Made by a program: the position numbers and the translations under genes. Under the pieces are notes generated by a model. That model saw only the letters and a program-made list of their open reading frames with translations. It searched no databases and was not told the origin of the DNA. Of a stretch of 64,000 nt of DNA, positions 15,702-26,343 are shown one piece after another. This stretch comes from Mycolicibacterium phocaicum (GTDB lineage: Bacteria > Actinomycetota > Actinomycetes > Mycobacteriales > Mycobacteriaceae), in contig NZ_AP022616.1 of the NCBI RefSeq assembly GCF_010731115.1, forward strand, positions 3,906,001 through 3,970,000. Reading direction: 5' to 3'. Every line of letters starts with the position of its first letter. Within the stretch, counting starts at the first letter, position 1.

Positions 15702-16929
15702 TTGGGTTTGTATTGCGGAATCGATTGGGCCACAGCCCATCACGATGTCGCGGTGATCAACGATGAGGGCAAGGTGGTGGCCCGCGGCCGGGTCAACAAC
15801 GACGCCGCCGGGTTCACCGCCCTGCTGGCCCTGCTGGCCGAGGTCGGTGACAGCGCTGAGCATCCGATCCCGGTCGGTATCGAAACCGACCGCGGCCTGT
15901 TCGTGGCAGCGCTGCGGAAACCGGCCGGGTGATCTACCCGATCAACCCGCTGGCCGCGTCCCGCTACCGGGCCCGGTACTCGGTGTCGGGCGCCAAATCC
16001 GATGCCACCGACGCGGTGCTGCTGGCCAACATCATCCGCACCGATCCCACCGCGCATCGCGCGTTGCCGGCCGATACCGAACTGGCCCAAGCGATCCGGG
16101 TCCTGGCCCGCGCCCAGCAGGACGCGGTGTGGGCCCGCGGGCAGGTCGGCAACCAGATCCGTGATCTGCTCAAAGAGTTCTACCCGCCGCGCTGGTGGCG
16201 TTCGACGGCCTCGACGGCGGGCTGGCCCGCCCCGATGCCCGGGCCATCCTGACCGCGGCGCCGACCCCGGCCCAGGCCGCCAAGCTGACCCCCGCCAGGT
16301 TGCGCCGGCTGCTGATCAAAGCTGGCCGCCAGCGCTACCTCGACCGCGACGTGACACGCCTGCGTGAGGTGTTCGGCGACACCTACCTGCACCAGCCGGC
16401 GGTGGTGGAAAACGCGATGGGCATTCACCTGACGGCGCTGCTGGGCCAGTTCGACGCGGCCTGCGCCGCGACCGATGCGTTGACCGAGGCGGCGACCGCC
16501 CATTTTGATCAGCACCCGGACGCCGCGATCATCACCAGCTTCCCCGGGCTGGGGATGCTCGCCGGTGCCCGGGTGCTCGCCGAGATCGGTGATGACCGCA
16601 CCCGGTTCCCCGACGCCCGCGGCTTGAAAGCGTTCGCCGGATCGGCGCCGATCACACGAGCCAGCGGCAAGAAAACCGTTGTCCTGCACCGTCATATCAA
16701 AAACCGGCGACTCAACGCCGTCGGGCCGATCTGGGCCCTGGCCTCGCTGCGCGCCTCCCCAGGAGCCCGCCGGCACTTCGACGCCCGCCGCGCCGCCGGA
16801 GACTGGAACCACCAAGCCCAACGGCACCTGTTCAACAAATTCCTCGGCCAACTGCATCACTGCCTGCACACCGGCCAGCTCTACAACGAACATCAAGCGT
16901 TTCCACCTCCACTCCCGGCCGCGGCTTGA
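15702..16929 (+). pseudogene. IS110 family transposase broken by two frameshifts
   Basis: Joining three frames gives a DEDD transposase of about 409 residues, the normal IS110 length. The RuvC-like domain has CGIDWATAHHD (Asp), GIETDRG (Glu) and KSDATDAV (two Asp). The C-terminal Transposase_20 domain has SFPGLGMLAGARVLAEIGD and FAGSAPITRASGKKT with the serine typical of the family. Reading is broken at about 15917, where LRETGRVIYPINP needs one extra G, and at about 16186, where EFYPAALVAFDG needs one extra G. The likely start is TTG at 15702 after GAAGGAG. Either the copy is dead or these are two sequencing errors of the same kind. Confidence 0.85.
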
Positions 16930-17185
16930 CTTTTAACTTCGTGAGATGTCTTTCGCGGTGGTGCCGGGAATCGGCGGTCTGACCCCTACTCTGCGACGGC
17001 CGGAACCCGATGGGGAGGCCTAGATGATCCTGGTATTCGGAGGGACACCATGTGGATCACCTAGTAGGTCGATCGCTCGAGACGGAACTCATGCGTCAAA
17101 TCGGTTGCAGAATAGGCCGGGCTTCTTTTGGGGGGCTGCGTTTCGGGGTCCGAAAATTGTCATACCCTTCTGCTTTGATGGTGTT

Positions 17186-18439
17186 ATGTCCACCACGGCA
17201 ATGACTTTCGATGTTGAGTCACCGTCGCCGTGTGAGCGTCTTGATACGTTCGTCGTGGAGATCGGGGAGTTGATCGGTCAGCGCAACGCGATCGATGGCC
17301 GGTTGGTGGAGATCGTGGCCGAGATCGATCGTGATGGGTTGTGGGGCGCCACGGGGGCGCGGTCGCTTCCTGCGTTGGTGGCGTGGAAAACCGGGGTGTC
17401 ACCGCGCAATGCGGAAGTGATGGTGGCGGTTGCGCACCGGATCGAGGAATTCCCGCGCTGCGCCGAGGCGATGCGGGAAGGCCGGTTGTCGCTGGATCAG
17501 GTCGGCGTCGTCGCCGAGCATGCCGCCGACGGCTCTGATGAGCATTACGCACAGTTCGCTGAATCTGCGACGGTTACGCAGTTGCGGACCGCGGTGAAGT
17601 TGGAGCCGCGCCCAGACCCCGGGCCGAAGCCGGAGCCGGAGCGGTCGATCCGCAAGACCACGCACGAGGACGGATCCACGACATACAAGATTCGGCTGCC
17701 CAAGCTGGAGGCCGCCAAGTTCGATGCGGCGGTGGCGTCGCATCAGGATGCGTTGGTGGCGGACTGGAGGCGCGCCCACGAGGATGGGCAACCGTCCGAC
17801 GAGGTGCCGCCGTTCCCGAATCAGGTGGACGGGTTCATGAGCCTGGTGGAGGCCGGCTGGGACACCGATGTGGAACGCCGTCCGCATGGGCAGCACACCA
17901 CCGTGGTCGTGCACGCGGATCTCGACCATGAGCGTGCCGCATTGCATTTGGGGTCGGTGCTCACCGATGACGAACTTCGGCTGCTGTTGTGCGATGCGAC
18001 GTGTGAGGTGTGGCTCGAGAAGCATGGTCAGCCGTTTGGTGCCGGTCGGTCGACGCGCACCATCAGCCGCCGGCTGCGCCGCGCTTTGGAACACCGCGAC
18101 CGCTGCTGCCGGGTACCGGGGTGCGGGGCGACCCGCGGATTGCATGCGCATCACATCATTCATTGGGAGAACGGCGGGGAAACCGAGCTGCACAACCTGG
18201 TGCTGGTGTGCCCGTATCACCACCGGCTGCACCACAAGCGGGTCATCACCATCACCGGTCCGGCTGAACGGCTGGTCGTCACCGACGCCGCGGGCCGACA
18301 ACTCGACGGCGGCTCCCTCGCGCGGCCACCGACGACACCGTTTCCCGATGTGCCGCCGTGCCCCGGACCGACCGGGGAACGCGCCCAATGGTGGTGGTAC
18401 CAGCCCTTCGAGCCACCACCCACAACGTCGACCAACTAG
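17186..18439 (+). CDS. DUF222 / HNH endonuclease family protein (REP13E12 type)
   Basis: A 417-residue protein. The N-terminal ~270 residues are the DUF222 domain (WGATGARSLPALVAWKTGVS, EGRLSLDQVGVVAEHA), followed by a Pro/Glu hinge near residue 150. The C-terminal HNH nuclease motif at about residues 305-350 has paired cysteines (CRVPGCGATRGLHAHH), HWENGGETELHNLVLVCPYH and HRLHH, so the zinc and catalytic residues are intact. This family is multicopy in mycobacteria (the 13E12 repeat) and serves as a phage integration site in M. tuberculosis; cellular function is not settled. The ATG at 17186 is preferred to an in-frame start at 17024 in the IS flank. Confidence 0.85.
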   Translation: MSTTAMTFDVESPSPCERLDTFVVEIGELIGQRNAIDGRLVEIVAEIDRDGLWGATGARSLPALVAWKTGVSPRNAEVMVAVAHRIEEFPRCAEAMREGRLSLDQVGVVAEHAADGSDEHYAQFAESATVTQLRTAVKLEPRPDPGPKPEPERSIRKTTHEDGSTTYKIRLPKLEAAKFDAAVASHQDALVADWRRAHEDGQPSDEVPPFPNQVDGFMSLVEAGWDTDVERRPHGQHTTVVVHADLDHERAALHLGSVLTDDELRLLLCDATCEVWLEKHGQPFGAGRSTRTISRRLRRALEHRDRCCRVPGCGATRGLHAHHIIHWENGGETELHNLVLVCPYHHRLHHKRVITITGPAERLVVTDAAGRQLDGGSLARPPTTPFPDVPPCPGPTGERAQWWWYQPFEPPPTTSTN

Positions 18440-18557
18440 CGCGGCTTGCCCTGCAACGCCGCGGGCCAGATGCGGGCCGATAGCCACATTGGTCACTCGC
18501 ACACCAACTTTGGCCCCCGATTGGCGTTTATTAACCAAGTCGAACTATTTTTCTGAG

Positions 18558-19574
18558 GTGATCTCCTCAGCTGTTGGCGTTGTTGCCCGCTGGTCTGCTC
18601 CCCTCCTGGCTGTCGCCGCCGTCGCCGGCGTGGGTCTGTCCGTCGACCCGGCGCCGCGCGCCGACAACCCGGCGATCCGCCTGGTCGACGACAGCAACCC
18701 GCTGGCCGGTCGGCCCTTCTACGCCGACCCGATCTCGAAGGCTCGGGCCGCTGCCGCTCAGGCCGACCCGCCCAGCCCTGAGCTCACCGCCATTGCCAAC
18801 ACGCCGCAGGCCTACTGGCTGGATCAGGCGTTCCCCGCCTCGACCGTCGGCGGCACCGTCGCCGGGCTGGCAGGCGCCGCGAACGCCGCGGGCGCGACGC
18901 CCGTGCTGGTGCTGTACGGCATCCCGCACCGCGACTGCGGCAGCTACGCGGCGGGTGGCTTCGGCTCGGCCGACAGCTACCGGGCGTGGATCGACAGCGT
19001 CGCGGCAGGCCTCGGCGGCTCGCCGGCGGCGATCATCGTCGAGCCCGACGCCCTCGCCATGGCCGACTGCCTGTCCGCCGGACAGCGCCAGGAGCGCTTC
19101 GACCTGATCCGCTACGCCGTCGACACGCTGACCCGCGACCCGGCCGCGGCGGTCTACATCGACGCCGGACACTCGCGCTGGGTGAGCGCCGAGACCATGG
19201 CCTCGCGACTCAACGATGTCGGTGTCGCCAAGGCGCGCGGCTTCAGCCTCAACACGACCAACTACTTCACCACCGGTGAGGAGATCGGATACGGCGAGGC
19301 GATCTCCGGTCTGACCAACGGCGCGCACTACGTCATCGACACTTCGCGCAACGGTGCCGGGCCCGCCGAGGGCGACCCGATGTACTGGTGCAACCCTGAC
19401 GGCCGTGCGCTGGGCGTCGCACCCACCACCGACACCGCCGGTCCGCACGCTGATGCGTACCTGTGGGTCAAGCGGGTCGGCGAGTCAGATGGGTCGTGCG
19501 GCCGCGGAGAGCCCGGCGCGGGCACCTTCGTGAAGTCGTTCGCGATCGACCTGGCGCGCAACGCAGCGCACTGA
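18558..19574 (+). CDS. Secreted glycoside hydrolase family 6 (cellulase-type)
   Basis: A 338-residue exported beta-1,4-glucanase of the GH6 family. The N-terminus WSAPLLAVAAVAGVGLSVDP is a Sec-type signal. The mature domain shows VLVLYGIPHRDCGSYAAGG, SPAAIIVEPDALAMADC, AVYIDAGHSRWVS, FSLNTTNYFTTGEE and YWCNPDGRALG; acidic residues in HRDCG and the EPD segment match the GH6 active-site cleft. It has no carbohydrate-binding module. The only reasonable start is the GTG at 18558, with a poor RBS, so the message may be leaderless. It resembles M. tuberculosis CelA1 (Rv0062) in size and domain. The natural substrate in a non-cellulolytic mycobacterium is unclear. Confidence 0.87.
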   Translation: MISSAVGVVARWSAPLLAVAAVAGVGLSVDPAPRADNPAIRLVDDSNPLAGRPFYADPISKARAAAAQADPPSPELTAIANTPQAYWLDQAFPASTVGGTVAGLAGAANAAGATPVLVLYGIPHRDCGSYAAGGFGSADSYRAWIDSVAAGLGGSPAAIIVEPDALAMADCLSAGQRQERFDLIRYAVDTLTRDPAAAVYIDAGHSRWVSAETMASRLNDVGVAKARGFSLNTTNYFTTGEEIGYGEAISGLTNGAHYVIDTSRNGAGPAEGDPMYWCNPDGRALGVAPTTDTAGPHADAYLWVKRVGESDGSCGRGEPGAGTFVKSFAIDLARNAAH

Positions 19575-19625
19575 TTCCGCGCGCCGAGGCGGTGGTTTGG
19601 GCCGAAAGGGCGATACGTTGCCGTC

Positions 19626-20729
19626 ATGCACGGGTGTGGCCCTGACTGCGCCGACGGCGTCGACGCGATTTCCCGGCGGACAGCGATCGCCGCTTCGATG
19701 TCCGCACTGCTCGGTGGCGCCGCGCTGGCGACGTCGGCCGGCAGTTCGGCGGCGCCCGGTAGCGCCGAGCTGCCGCAGCACGCGCTGATCACGCTCGGGG
19801 TCCAGGCGGGCCCACCACCGGTGCCGAACCGGACGGGCATCTCGTCGGCGCTCAAGATTGGCGACGACGTCTACCAGATCGACTGCGGCTTGGGCTCTTT
19901 GAACGCGTTCACGAACGCGGGTCTGAGATTCGACCAACTGCGCAGCCTGTTCATCACGCATCTGCACACCGATCACATCGTCGACTACTACAGCTTCTTC
20001 CTGTCCGGCGGCTACACCGCATCACCCGGAAAGGGCGCGGTGTCGGTGTACGGACCCGGCCCGGCCGGCGGTCTTCCGCCGAGCGAAGTCGGCAATCCCA
20101 ATCCGCCGACCGTCGAACCGGCCAACCCCACGCCGGGAATCGCGGCCATGACGCAGGCGCTGCACCGGGCCTTCGCCTACACCAGCAACATCTTCATCCG
20201 CGACATGGGCACCGACGACATCCAGAGCCTGGTCAACGTCAACGAAGTTGTCGTGCCGCCCGGCTCCGGCTATCTGAATCGGGCGCCGCGCATCGATCCC
20301 TTCCCGGTCATGACCGATGACAATGTGCGCGTCACCGCGACCCTCGTGAGCCACTACGACGTGTACCCGGCATTCGCCTTCCGCTTCGACCTGCTGAAAT
20401 CCGGTGTCTCAGTCACGTTCTCGGGTGACACCACCAAATCCGACAATCTGATCGCCCTCGCGCAGGGTACCGACATCCTGGTGCACGAAGCCCAGTTCAG
20501 CCTCGCCGACGGCGGCAACAACAGTAGGTTCCCGCCCGGCTACCTGGTCCGGTCCCACACGTCCGCCGAGCAGGTGGGTGAAGTCGCCGCGGCGGCAGGT
20601 GCCAAGCATGTTGTGTTGAGCCACTATTCGCCCACCGATCTGCCCGACTCGAAATGGCGGGACGCGATCGGCCGCAACTACCGGGGCAAGATCACCGTCG
20701 CGTGCGACGGCCAGGTCTTCGCTCTCTGA
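19626..20729 (+). CDS. Tat-exported metallo-beta-lactamase-fold hydrolase
   Basis: A 367-residue protein with a twin-arginine signal (ISRRTAIAASMSALLGGAAL). The MBL-fold metal site is THLHTDHIVD (His112, His114, Asp116, His117), followed by later ligands in TLVSHYD, VTFSGDTT and VVLSHYSPT. The layout is like RNase Z/arylsulfatase-type MBL proteins, not like antibiotic-cleaving lactamases. It acts outside the membrane. It lies 51 bp after the GH6 gene and 14 bp before the amidohydrolase gene, so the three may form a unit. The substrate is unknown. Confidence 0.86.
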   Translation: MHGCGPDCADGVDAISRRTAIAASMSALLGGAALATSAGSSAAPGSAELPQHALITLGVQAGPPPVPNRTGISSALKIGDDVYQIDCGLGSLNAFTNAGLRFDQLRSLFITHLHTDHIVDYYSFFLSGGYTASPGKGAVSVYGPGPAGGLPPSEVGNPNPPTVEPANPTPGIAAMTQALHRAFAYTSNIFIRDMGTDDIQSLVNVNEVVVPPGSGYLNRAPRIDPFPVMTDDNVRVTATLVSHYDVYPAFAFRFDLLKSGVSVTFSGDTTKSDNLIALAQGTDILVHEAQFSLADGGNNSRFPPGYLVRSHTSAEQVGEVAAAAGAKHVVLSHYSPTDLPDSKWRDAIGRNYRGKITVACDGQVFAL

Positions 20730-20743
20730 CCTATCCTCGGCCT

Positions 20744-21763
20744 ATGCATCTGATCGCGCTGGAAGAGCATTACGCGTGGCACCCGGCGAGTGACGGCAAC
20801 GTGGTCGCGACGTGGCTGGAGTCCAACAATCGCACGGGTTTCGACCGGCTCTACGACCGCGGGCCGCTTCGGCTGGAACAGATGGATGCCGCCGGCATCG
20901 ACTTCCAGATACTGTCCCTCTTCGATCCCGGTGTGCAGGAGTACGACGATGCCGCGGTCGCCGTCGACTACGCGTGCCGCGCCAACGACGATCTCGCCGA
21001 GACGGTGCGCCGGTTCCCCGACCGGTTCGGAGGCTTCGCCACACTGGCCACACAGGACCCGGACGCCGCGGCGACCGAATTGCACCGGGCTGTCGTTGAT
21101 CTCGGTCTGGTGGGCGCGCTCATCAACGGCCACACTCATGGCCGCTATCTGGACGACCCCGCCTATGAGCCGTTGTTCGCCACCGCCGAGACACTCGGTG
21201 TGCCGCTTTACCTGCACCCGACCACCCCGCACCCGGCGGTGATGGCGGCCTGGTTCGCGCCGTATGTCGACCAAGGCCTGCACCTAGCGTCGTGGGGTTT
21301 CGCCGTCGAGGCGGGCACGCACGCGCTGCGGCTGATCTACTCGGGCCTTTTCGACCGACATCCGAACCTGCAGATGATCCTCGGCCACCTCGGAGAGATG
21401 CTGCCATTCACGGCTTTTCGCACCGACAGGTACTACGGACTGGGCGGATCGGGCGGCCGGCTGCAGAAGCTGCCGTCGGAATATCTGCGGGAAAACTTCC
21501 ATTTCACGACGAGCGGCAACTTCTCGCCGCCGGCCATGGCGTGCACGTTGGCGGTAATGGGCGCCGACCGGGTCATGTTCTCGGTGGACTACCCCATGGA
21601 CGACAACGTCGACGGGGCGAATTTCCTGGCGTCGTACCCGATGGACGAGGCGGACCGCCGCCAGATCGGTTATGGGAATGCGCTGCGGCTCTTCGGGGAT
21701 CGCATTCCGAGGATCGGGGGTGCGGGGATCAGTCCCGCGGACGCGCCAGCCAGCTCAGATTGA
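20744..21763 (+). CDS. Amidohydrolase family protein, non-oxidative decarboxylase type
   Basis: A 339-residue TIM-barrel metalloenzyme of the ACMSD/gamma-resorcylate decarboxylase branch. The metal-binding pattern is visible: the N-terminal IALEEHY (Glu8, His9), His158 in LYLHPTTP, His215 in LGHLGEMLP and Asp282 in FSVDYPMDDN. Relatives decarboxylate hydroxybenzoates or hydrolyse cyclic amides. The ATG at 20744 is 14 bp after the MBL gene. Its last 35 bp overlap, tail to tail, the DUF2993 gene on the other strand. Confidence 0.86.
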   Translation: MHLIALEEHYAWHPASDGNVVATWLESNNRTGFDRLYDRGPLRLEQMDAAGIDFQILSLFDPGVQEYDDAAVAVDYACRANDDLAETVRRFPDRFGGFATLATQDPDAAATELHRAVVDLGLVGALINGHTHGRYLDDPAYEPLFATAETLGVPLYLHPTTPHPAVMAAWFAPYVDQGLHLASWGFAVEAGTHALRLIYSGLFDRHPNLQMILGHLGEMLPFTAFRTDRYYGLGGSGGRLQKLPSEYLRENFHFTTSGNFSPPAMACTLAVMGADRVMFSVDYPMDDNVDGANFLASYPMDEADRRQIGYGNALRLFGDRIPRIGGAGISPADAPASSD

Positions 21764-22565
21764 CAGACCTGCTCACCTGGTTGAGCTGGTCGATGGCCTC
21801 TTCGATGCGGCGGCGAGGTACCGCGACCCGCCATTCGGGCATCCGTCCGGTCAATCGCAGCGTCTCTGGACTGAAGTCGACGGCTGTCGGCGTGAGCTCG
21901 CGAGGCAGCTTCGGAAGCTGAATCCGATAGGCGGGCAGGCGGTTCGGCAGATGCCACCGGGCCCGGCGCAGTGCAAGCAGCCGCGGCTTCACCAACAGCG
22001 TGGACCCGTCGATGGTTGCGTCGACCTCGAGGTGGCCGAGGTCTGGCCTTCTGGCCCAACGGATTTGCGCGACGCCACCGGCGTCGATCCGGCCGAGCAG
22101 GCGTGGCGAGGCGCGGCCCGGCAATGACGAGGCCCGGTCGATCATCTTGTCGAGCGACCTGGTGGACATCTCGATGGTCAGTTCCAGAGGTGCGGCGACG
22201 AGCACCGGGGTGTTGCTCGGTTTGATGTGTGTGTTGTGCAGGACGGCGGTCGCCTTGTCGAATTGCCAACCGTTCCAGACGATATCGGACGCCGAGATCG
22301 CGACGGTGTTGAGCTGGCCGACCGAGAGGGTTCGCACGTCGAGGTCGGCGTCGAGCGCCGTCACCGTCAGCGTCATCTCGCCGGACTTGAGCTTGACGGT
22401 CATCCGGCGGCCGATGACCTGCTTGCGCAACGTGTCGAACAGGGACGTGTAGGCGCCCGCCGGACCGCTGGTGAGTGCGCTGCCCGCGGCCGACGCCCAG
22501 AACGACGACAGCGCGTCCCAGTTCGGGAACGAGTCCCAGGACGGGAACGGTCCGGAGTTCGCCAT
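21729..22565 (-). CDS. DUF2993 / LmeA-like phospholipid-binding domain protein
   Basis: A 278-residue protein lacking a signal peptide in the chosen frame. The central region has the repetitive beta pattern of DUF2993 (LTVTALDADLDVRTLSVGQL, then VAISASDIVWNGWQFDKATA). LmeA of that family is a periplasmic protein that helps mannosylation of lipoglycans in mycobacteria; this protein is longer and may have another role. The ATG at 22565 is 9 bp from the end of the upstream hydrolase gene on the same strand, so they are probably one transcript. Its 3' end overlaps the amidohydrolase gene. Confidence 0.72.
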   Translation of the reverse strand: MANSGPFPSWDSFPNWDALSSFWASAAGSALTSGPAGAYTSLFDTLRKQVIGRRMTVKLKSGEMTLTVTALDADLDVRTLSVGQLNTVAISASDIVWNGWQFDKATAVLHNTHIKPSNTPVLVAAPLELTIEMSTRSLDKMIDRASSLPGRASPRLLGRIDAGGVAQIRWARRPDLGHLEVDATIDGSTLLVKPRLLALRRARWHLPNRLPAYRIQLPKLPRELTPTAVDFSPETLRLTGRMPEWRVAVPRRRIEEAIDQLNQVSRSVNLSWLARPRD

Positions 22566-22574
22566 GATCAATCC

Positions 22575-23690
22575 CTACGCGGCGCCCAGGGACTCCCGGA
22601 ACCGACGTCCGAGTATTCCGCGGGCCGCGCGGGTCCAGGTGAACCCGACATGTCCGGCGTTGACCCATCGCACATGTTCGGCATGCCACGAATCAGCAAG
22701 GGCCTCAGACTGTTCCCGCGGAATGAGCCGGTCCGCCTTCGCGATGAACAGCGTCCGGTCCCGCGGTGCGACGACCGTGGGCAGCGCCAACGGGGACACG
22801 ACCTGGAAGACGGTTCGCGCGTCGTCGGAGGCGATCACGTCCCGGTACTCATCGGGCGGGTCGTGGTGCGTCAGCAGCGCCAGCGGATCGGCGAACGGCA
22901 GCGCCGCGGCCACCGCGTCGAACCGTTCCAGGCCGGCGAGCACGGTGGACAGGTACCCACCGAGCGAGACGCCGTACAGCCCCACGGGGGCATCGGTGGT
23001 GCTGCGAATCCAGCTCACCAACCGGCGGACATCCCACACCGCCTGCGTGATGCCGTGCAGCATCGAGGTGAGATCGAGCGACAGCAGTTGTCCATCGGCG
23101 GGGTCGCGCCGCGGGCCGTGCAACGGCGAAATCGGCAGCGCCACATTGTATCCGAGCTTGTGGTGCAGATGGTTGGCCCACAGCACGTTCAGGTCGAAGC
23201 GCGACGACCCCATCCCGAAACCGTGCAGGGCGACGACCCATGGTGCCGATGAGTCGGGGCGGCGTAGCAGCCGGACGGTGACGGTGTCGTTGCGGCCGTT
23301 GCCGGGCCACCGGTCCGCACCCGGCTCGAACGACCGGGCGTCGAATTCCGACGCGAAGGACATCGACTCGTGCCGCAGCGGCCCGTTGTGAGTGCTCCAC
23401 TGCAGGACGTCGGCGTCGTTCAGTTTCGGGGGAGTGCGGTGGTATTTGGCTGGTTTGGAGATCCAGCCTCGCCTCTTGAACATGGTGGCGGCTTTGTCCA
23501 GATCGGCGGCCAGGTGCTCGGGTGCGGCTGCTGCGGGCAGCTTCGGCGGGCGCAGGCGCATGACGGCGAGCACGGCTTCGTCGATGGCAATGTGGGGCGC
23601 CACGACCATACGTTGGGCCGCGTCCATGTTTTCGGGACGGCTCACCGGGGGCGGCTCAGGAAGCTCATGGTTCCTCAAAGGGGCAGACAT
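22575..23690 (-). CDS. Alpha/beta hydrolase, acyl-peptidase/esterase like
   Basis: A 371-residue hydrolase with an N-terminal helical extension of about 130 residues before the alpha/beta fold. The oxyanion region is VVALHGFGMGSS, the nucleophile elbow GLYGVSLGGYL carries the Ser, AKADRLIP provides the acidic residue, and WVNAGHVGF the His. The ATG at 23690 has AAGGAGACAACG before it; an in-frame start at 23732 would be upstream of that RBS. The extended N-terminus resembles mycobacterial hydrolases annotated as DAP2-like. The substrate is unknown. Confidence 0.8.
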   Translation of the reverse strand: MSAPLRNHELPEPPPVSRPENMDAAQRMVVAPHIAIDEAVLAVMRLRPPKLPAAAAPEHLAADLDKAATMFKRRGWISKPAKYHRTPPKLNDADVLQWSTHNGPLRHESMSFASEFDARSFEPGADRWPGNGRNDTVTVRLLRRPDSSAPWVVALHGFGMGSSRFDLNVLWANHLHHKLGYNVALPISPLHGPRRDPADGQLLSLDLTSMLHGITQAVWDVRRLVSWIRSTTDAPVGLYGVSLGGYLSTVLAGLERFDAVAAALPFADPLALLTHHDPPDEYRDVIASDDARTVFQVVSPLALPTVVAPRDRTLFIAKADRLIPREQSEALADSWHAEHVRWVNAGHVGFTWTRAARGILGRRFRESLGAA

Positions 23691-23782
23691 CGTTGTCTCC
23701 TTGGTATGCAGTTGTGTAGGTGTCCCGTCCACATCGGCTCGCGGGAGCCGGTGTGGACGGGAACGTGGTCAGTAGCCGAAAG

Positions 23783-24580
<798 letters not shown>

Positions 24581-24698
24581 TCAGAGCATGGACCCACCAG
24601 CTGGATCTGCCCGTGTATGCAGGCAATCACACCTTTTCGGCGCTGCCGGGAGAACTCCCACCCGGTGGGACTGCGGTACCGGCTTTCGTGGCGGCAGG

Positions 24699-26105
24699 CT
24701 ACGTGGATGCGGGTTCGGCCCAGCCGGATGCGGCGAGGAGCCGGTCGAGTTCGGCCTTGGCGCCGTCGAGGATCTCCCACGGGTCCTCGACGAGGTCCGG
24801 ATCGGCCTGGATGCCGACGTCGACGTTGCCGCCGTAGCTGAAGACGGTGACGTTGATGCCCATGCCGACGGTCAGCGGACCGACGGGCACGATGTGCTCG
24901 ATCTTGGCGCCGGCCATGTACAGCTGGATCGGCGGGCCGGGGACGTTCGAGACGATGAGGTTGCTGGCCAGCGGCAGTTTGTCCTCGAGTTTGGCGGCGC
25001 GGAAACCCTTGAACATGAGGTTCAGCAGTACCGGCGGCGCGAAGTCGGTCAGGCCGATGGACTGGCCGGCCTGCAGGTCCTCGGCCAGCGCCTTGGCGCT
25101 GTTCATGCCGTTGTGGATGGCCGACAGGCGCTCGACCGGATCCGCCACATCGGTGCACATGGAGGCGATCATGGTGTGCACGTGGTTACCCGGGGTCTCG
25201 TCGCCCGCGTCGCGGGTGGACATCGGCACGGTCGCCAGCACCGGCGTCTCCGGCAGCGCGTCGCGCTTGGTCAGGTAGGTGCGCAGCGCGCCCGCCACGA
25301 CGCTCAGGATCACGTCGTTGACCTTGACACCGAGACCGTTCTTGACGTGCTTGATGTGCGCCATCGGCAGCGACGTGTACGCGAAGCTGCGGTGTGAGCT
25401 GAGTGCGCCGTTGAAGCTGGTCTTGGGAGCGCTCATGGGGCGTGGCGGCGGGTCGTCGCGCCGCAGGTGGCTGATGGTGGTCACCGCGTTGCGGACCGTC
25501 TGGCCAAGGTACTGAACGACTTTCGGTGGCGTGGTCGCGGCCGAGAGCGTGCCTTTGGCGAACAGCTCGAGGCTCGAGTGGCGCGGCTGTTCGCCTTCGT
25601 CGGGCAGCTCGACGAGGGGGCCTCTGGCGTCGGGCGTGACATCGCACAGCACGGACGACAGTCCGGCGCCGGAAACACCGTCGACGATCGAGTGGTGCGT
25701 CTTGGCGATGAAGGCGATGCGGCCGCCTTCCAGGCCCTCGACGAACCAGCTTTCCCACAGGGGCTGGTTGCGGTTGAGCTGGCGGGCCAGGATTTCGCCG
25801 ACGACGTCGGCCAGTTCTTTCTCGCCACCGGGAGCGGGCAGTGCCGCACGGTGAATGTGGTAATCCAGCTTGAACGCTGGATCGTCGACCCACACCGGAC
25901 GGTCCAGGCCGAGCGGCACTTCTTGGATACGACGGCGGAACGACGGCAGATAGGGCAGCCGGCGGTCGAGGTGATCACGCAGATGCTCGAAGTCGAATCC
26001 CGGTGCGTCACTGGGATCCAGGATCATCAACCCCAGCGTGTGCTGTGGCCATTCAGTGCCCTCCATGGACAAGAACATGGCATCCATGCCGGACAAGCGC
26101 TTCAC
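24699..26105 (-). CDS. Wax ester synthase / diacylglycerol acyltransferase (WS/DGAT)
   Basis: A 468-residue WS/DGAT of the mycobacterial Tgs family, which joins acyl-CoA to diacylglycerol or fatty alcohol to make storage lipid. It begins MKRLSGMDAMFLSMEG, has the active-site HHxxxDG motif as KTHHSIVDG (His137, His138, Asp142) and the conserved NVPGPP and GINVTVFSYGG near the C-terminus. The GTG at 26105 is chosen for the GAGGGGAG RBS seven bases upstream and because the family start MxxLSGMDAxFL follows it. It is peripheral to membrane, with no signal peptide. Confidence 0.9.
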   Translation of the reverse strand: MKRLSGMDAMFLSMEGTEWPQHTLGLMILDPSDAPGFDFEHLRDHLDRRLPYLPSFRRRIQEVPLGLDRPVWVDDPAFKLDYHIHRAALPAPGGEKELADVVGEILARQLNRNQPLWESWFVEGLEGGRIAFIAKTHHSIVDGVSGAGLSSVLCDVTPDARGPLVELPDEGEQPRHSSLELFAKGTLSAATTPPKVVQYLGQTVRNAVTTISHLRRDDPPPRPMSAPKTSFNGALSSHRSFAYTSLPMAHIKHVKNGLGVKVNDVILSVVAGALRTYLTKRDALPETPVLATVPMSTRDAGDETPGNHVHTMIASMCTDVADPVERLSAIHNGMNSAKALAEDLQAGQSIGLTDFAPPVLLNLMFKGFRAAKLEDKLPLASNLIVSNVPGPPIQLYMAGAKIEHIVPVGPLTVGMGINVTVFSYGGNVDVGIQADPDLVEDPWEILDGAKAELDRLLAASGWAEPAST

Positions 26106-26343
26106 CGCAATACTCCCCTCGTGGACCACGGATTTGTGGCGGCAATAACGTATCCACGGTTGCGGTTTCGGCAATTGCTACTTCCCAGTCAGCGAGATCG
26201 AAATTCGCGGCCTATCAGCGGTTCTCCCACTATTCGGAATCCCGCTACCAAGTGCACTCGGTTAGCTGTTTCATTTTTCGGACAATTGTCGCAACGTTGT
26301 GTACCGGCAATTCCGTTGCTCGGAAAATATATTCTGTGTGCAA

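Larger units (their letters stand above)
15366..16960 (+). mobile_element. IS110 family insertion element, degenerate; ends approximate
   Basis: It contains a frame-broken DEDD transposase and a long structured non-coding left side. IS110 elements usually lack clear terminal inverted repeats and target duplications, so neither end can be fixed from this sequence; the limits given are approximate. It lies between the nitrilase gene and a DUF222/HNH gene. Confidence 0.55.

Noticed and set aside
15358..17068. TAGTAGG direct repeat at 15358-15364 and 17062-17068 as ends of the IS110 element
   Set aside because: A 7-bp match within two ~100-bp search zones is expected by chance more often than not, and IS110 elements normally make no target duplication.
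17868..18557. In-frame extension of the GH6 protein back into the DUF222/HNH gene
   Set aside because: The extension overlaps the HNH coding sequence in another frame and would put the signal peptide in the middle of the protein; the GTG at 18558 fits the signal.
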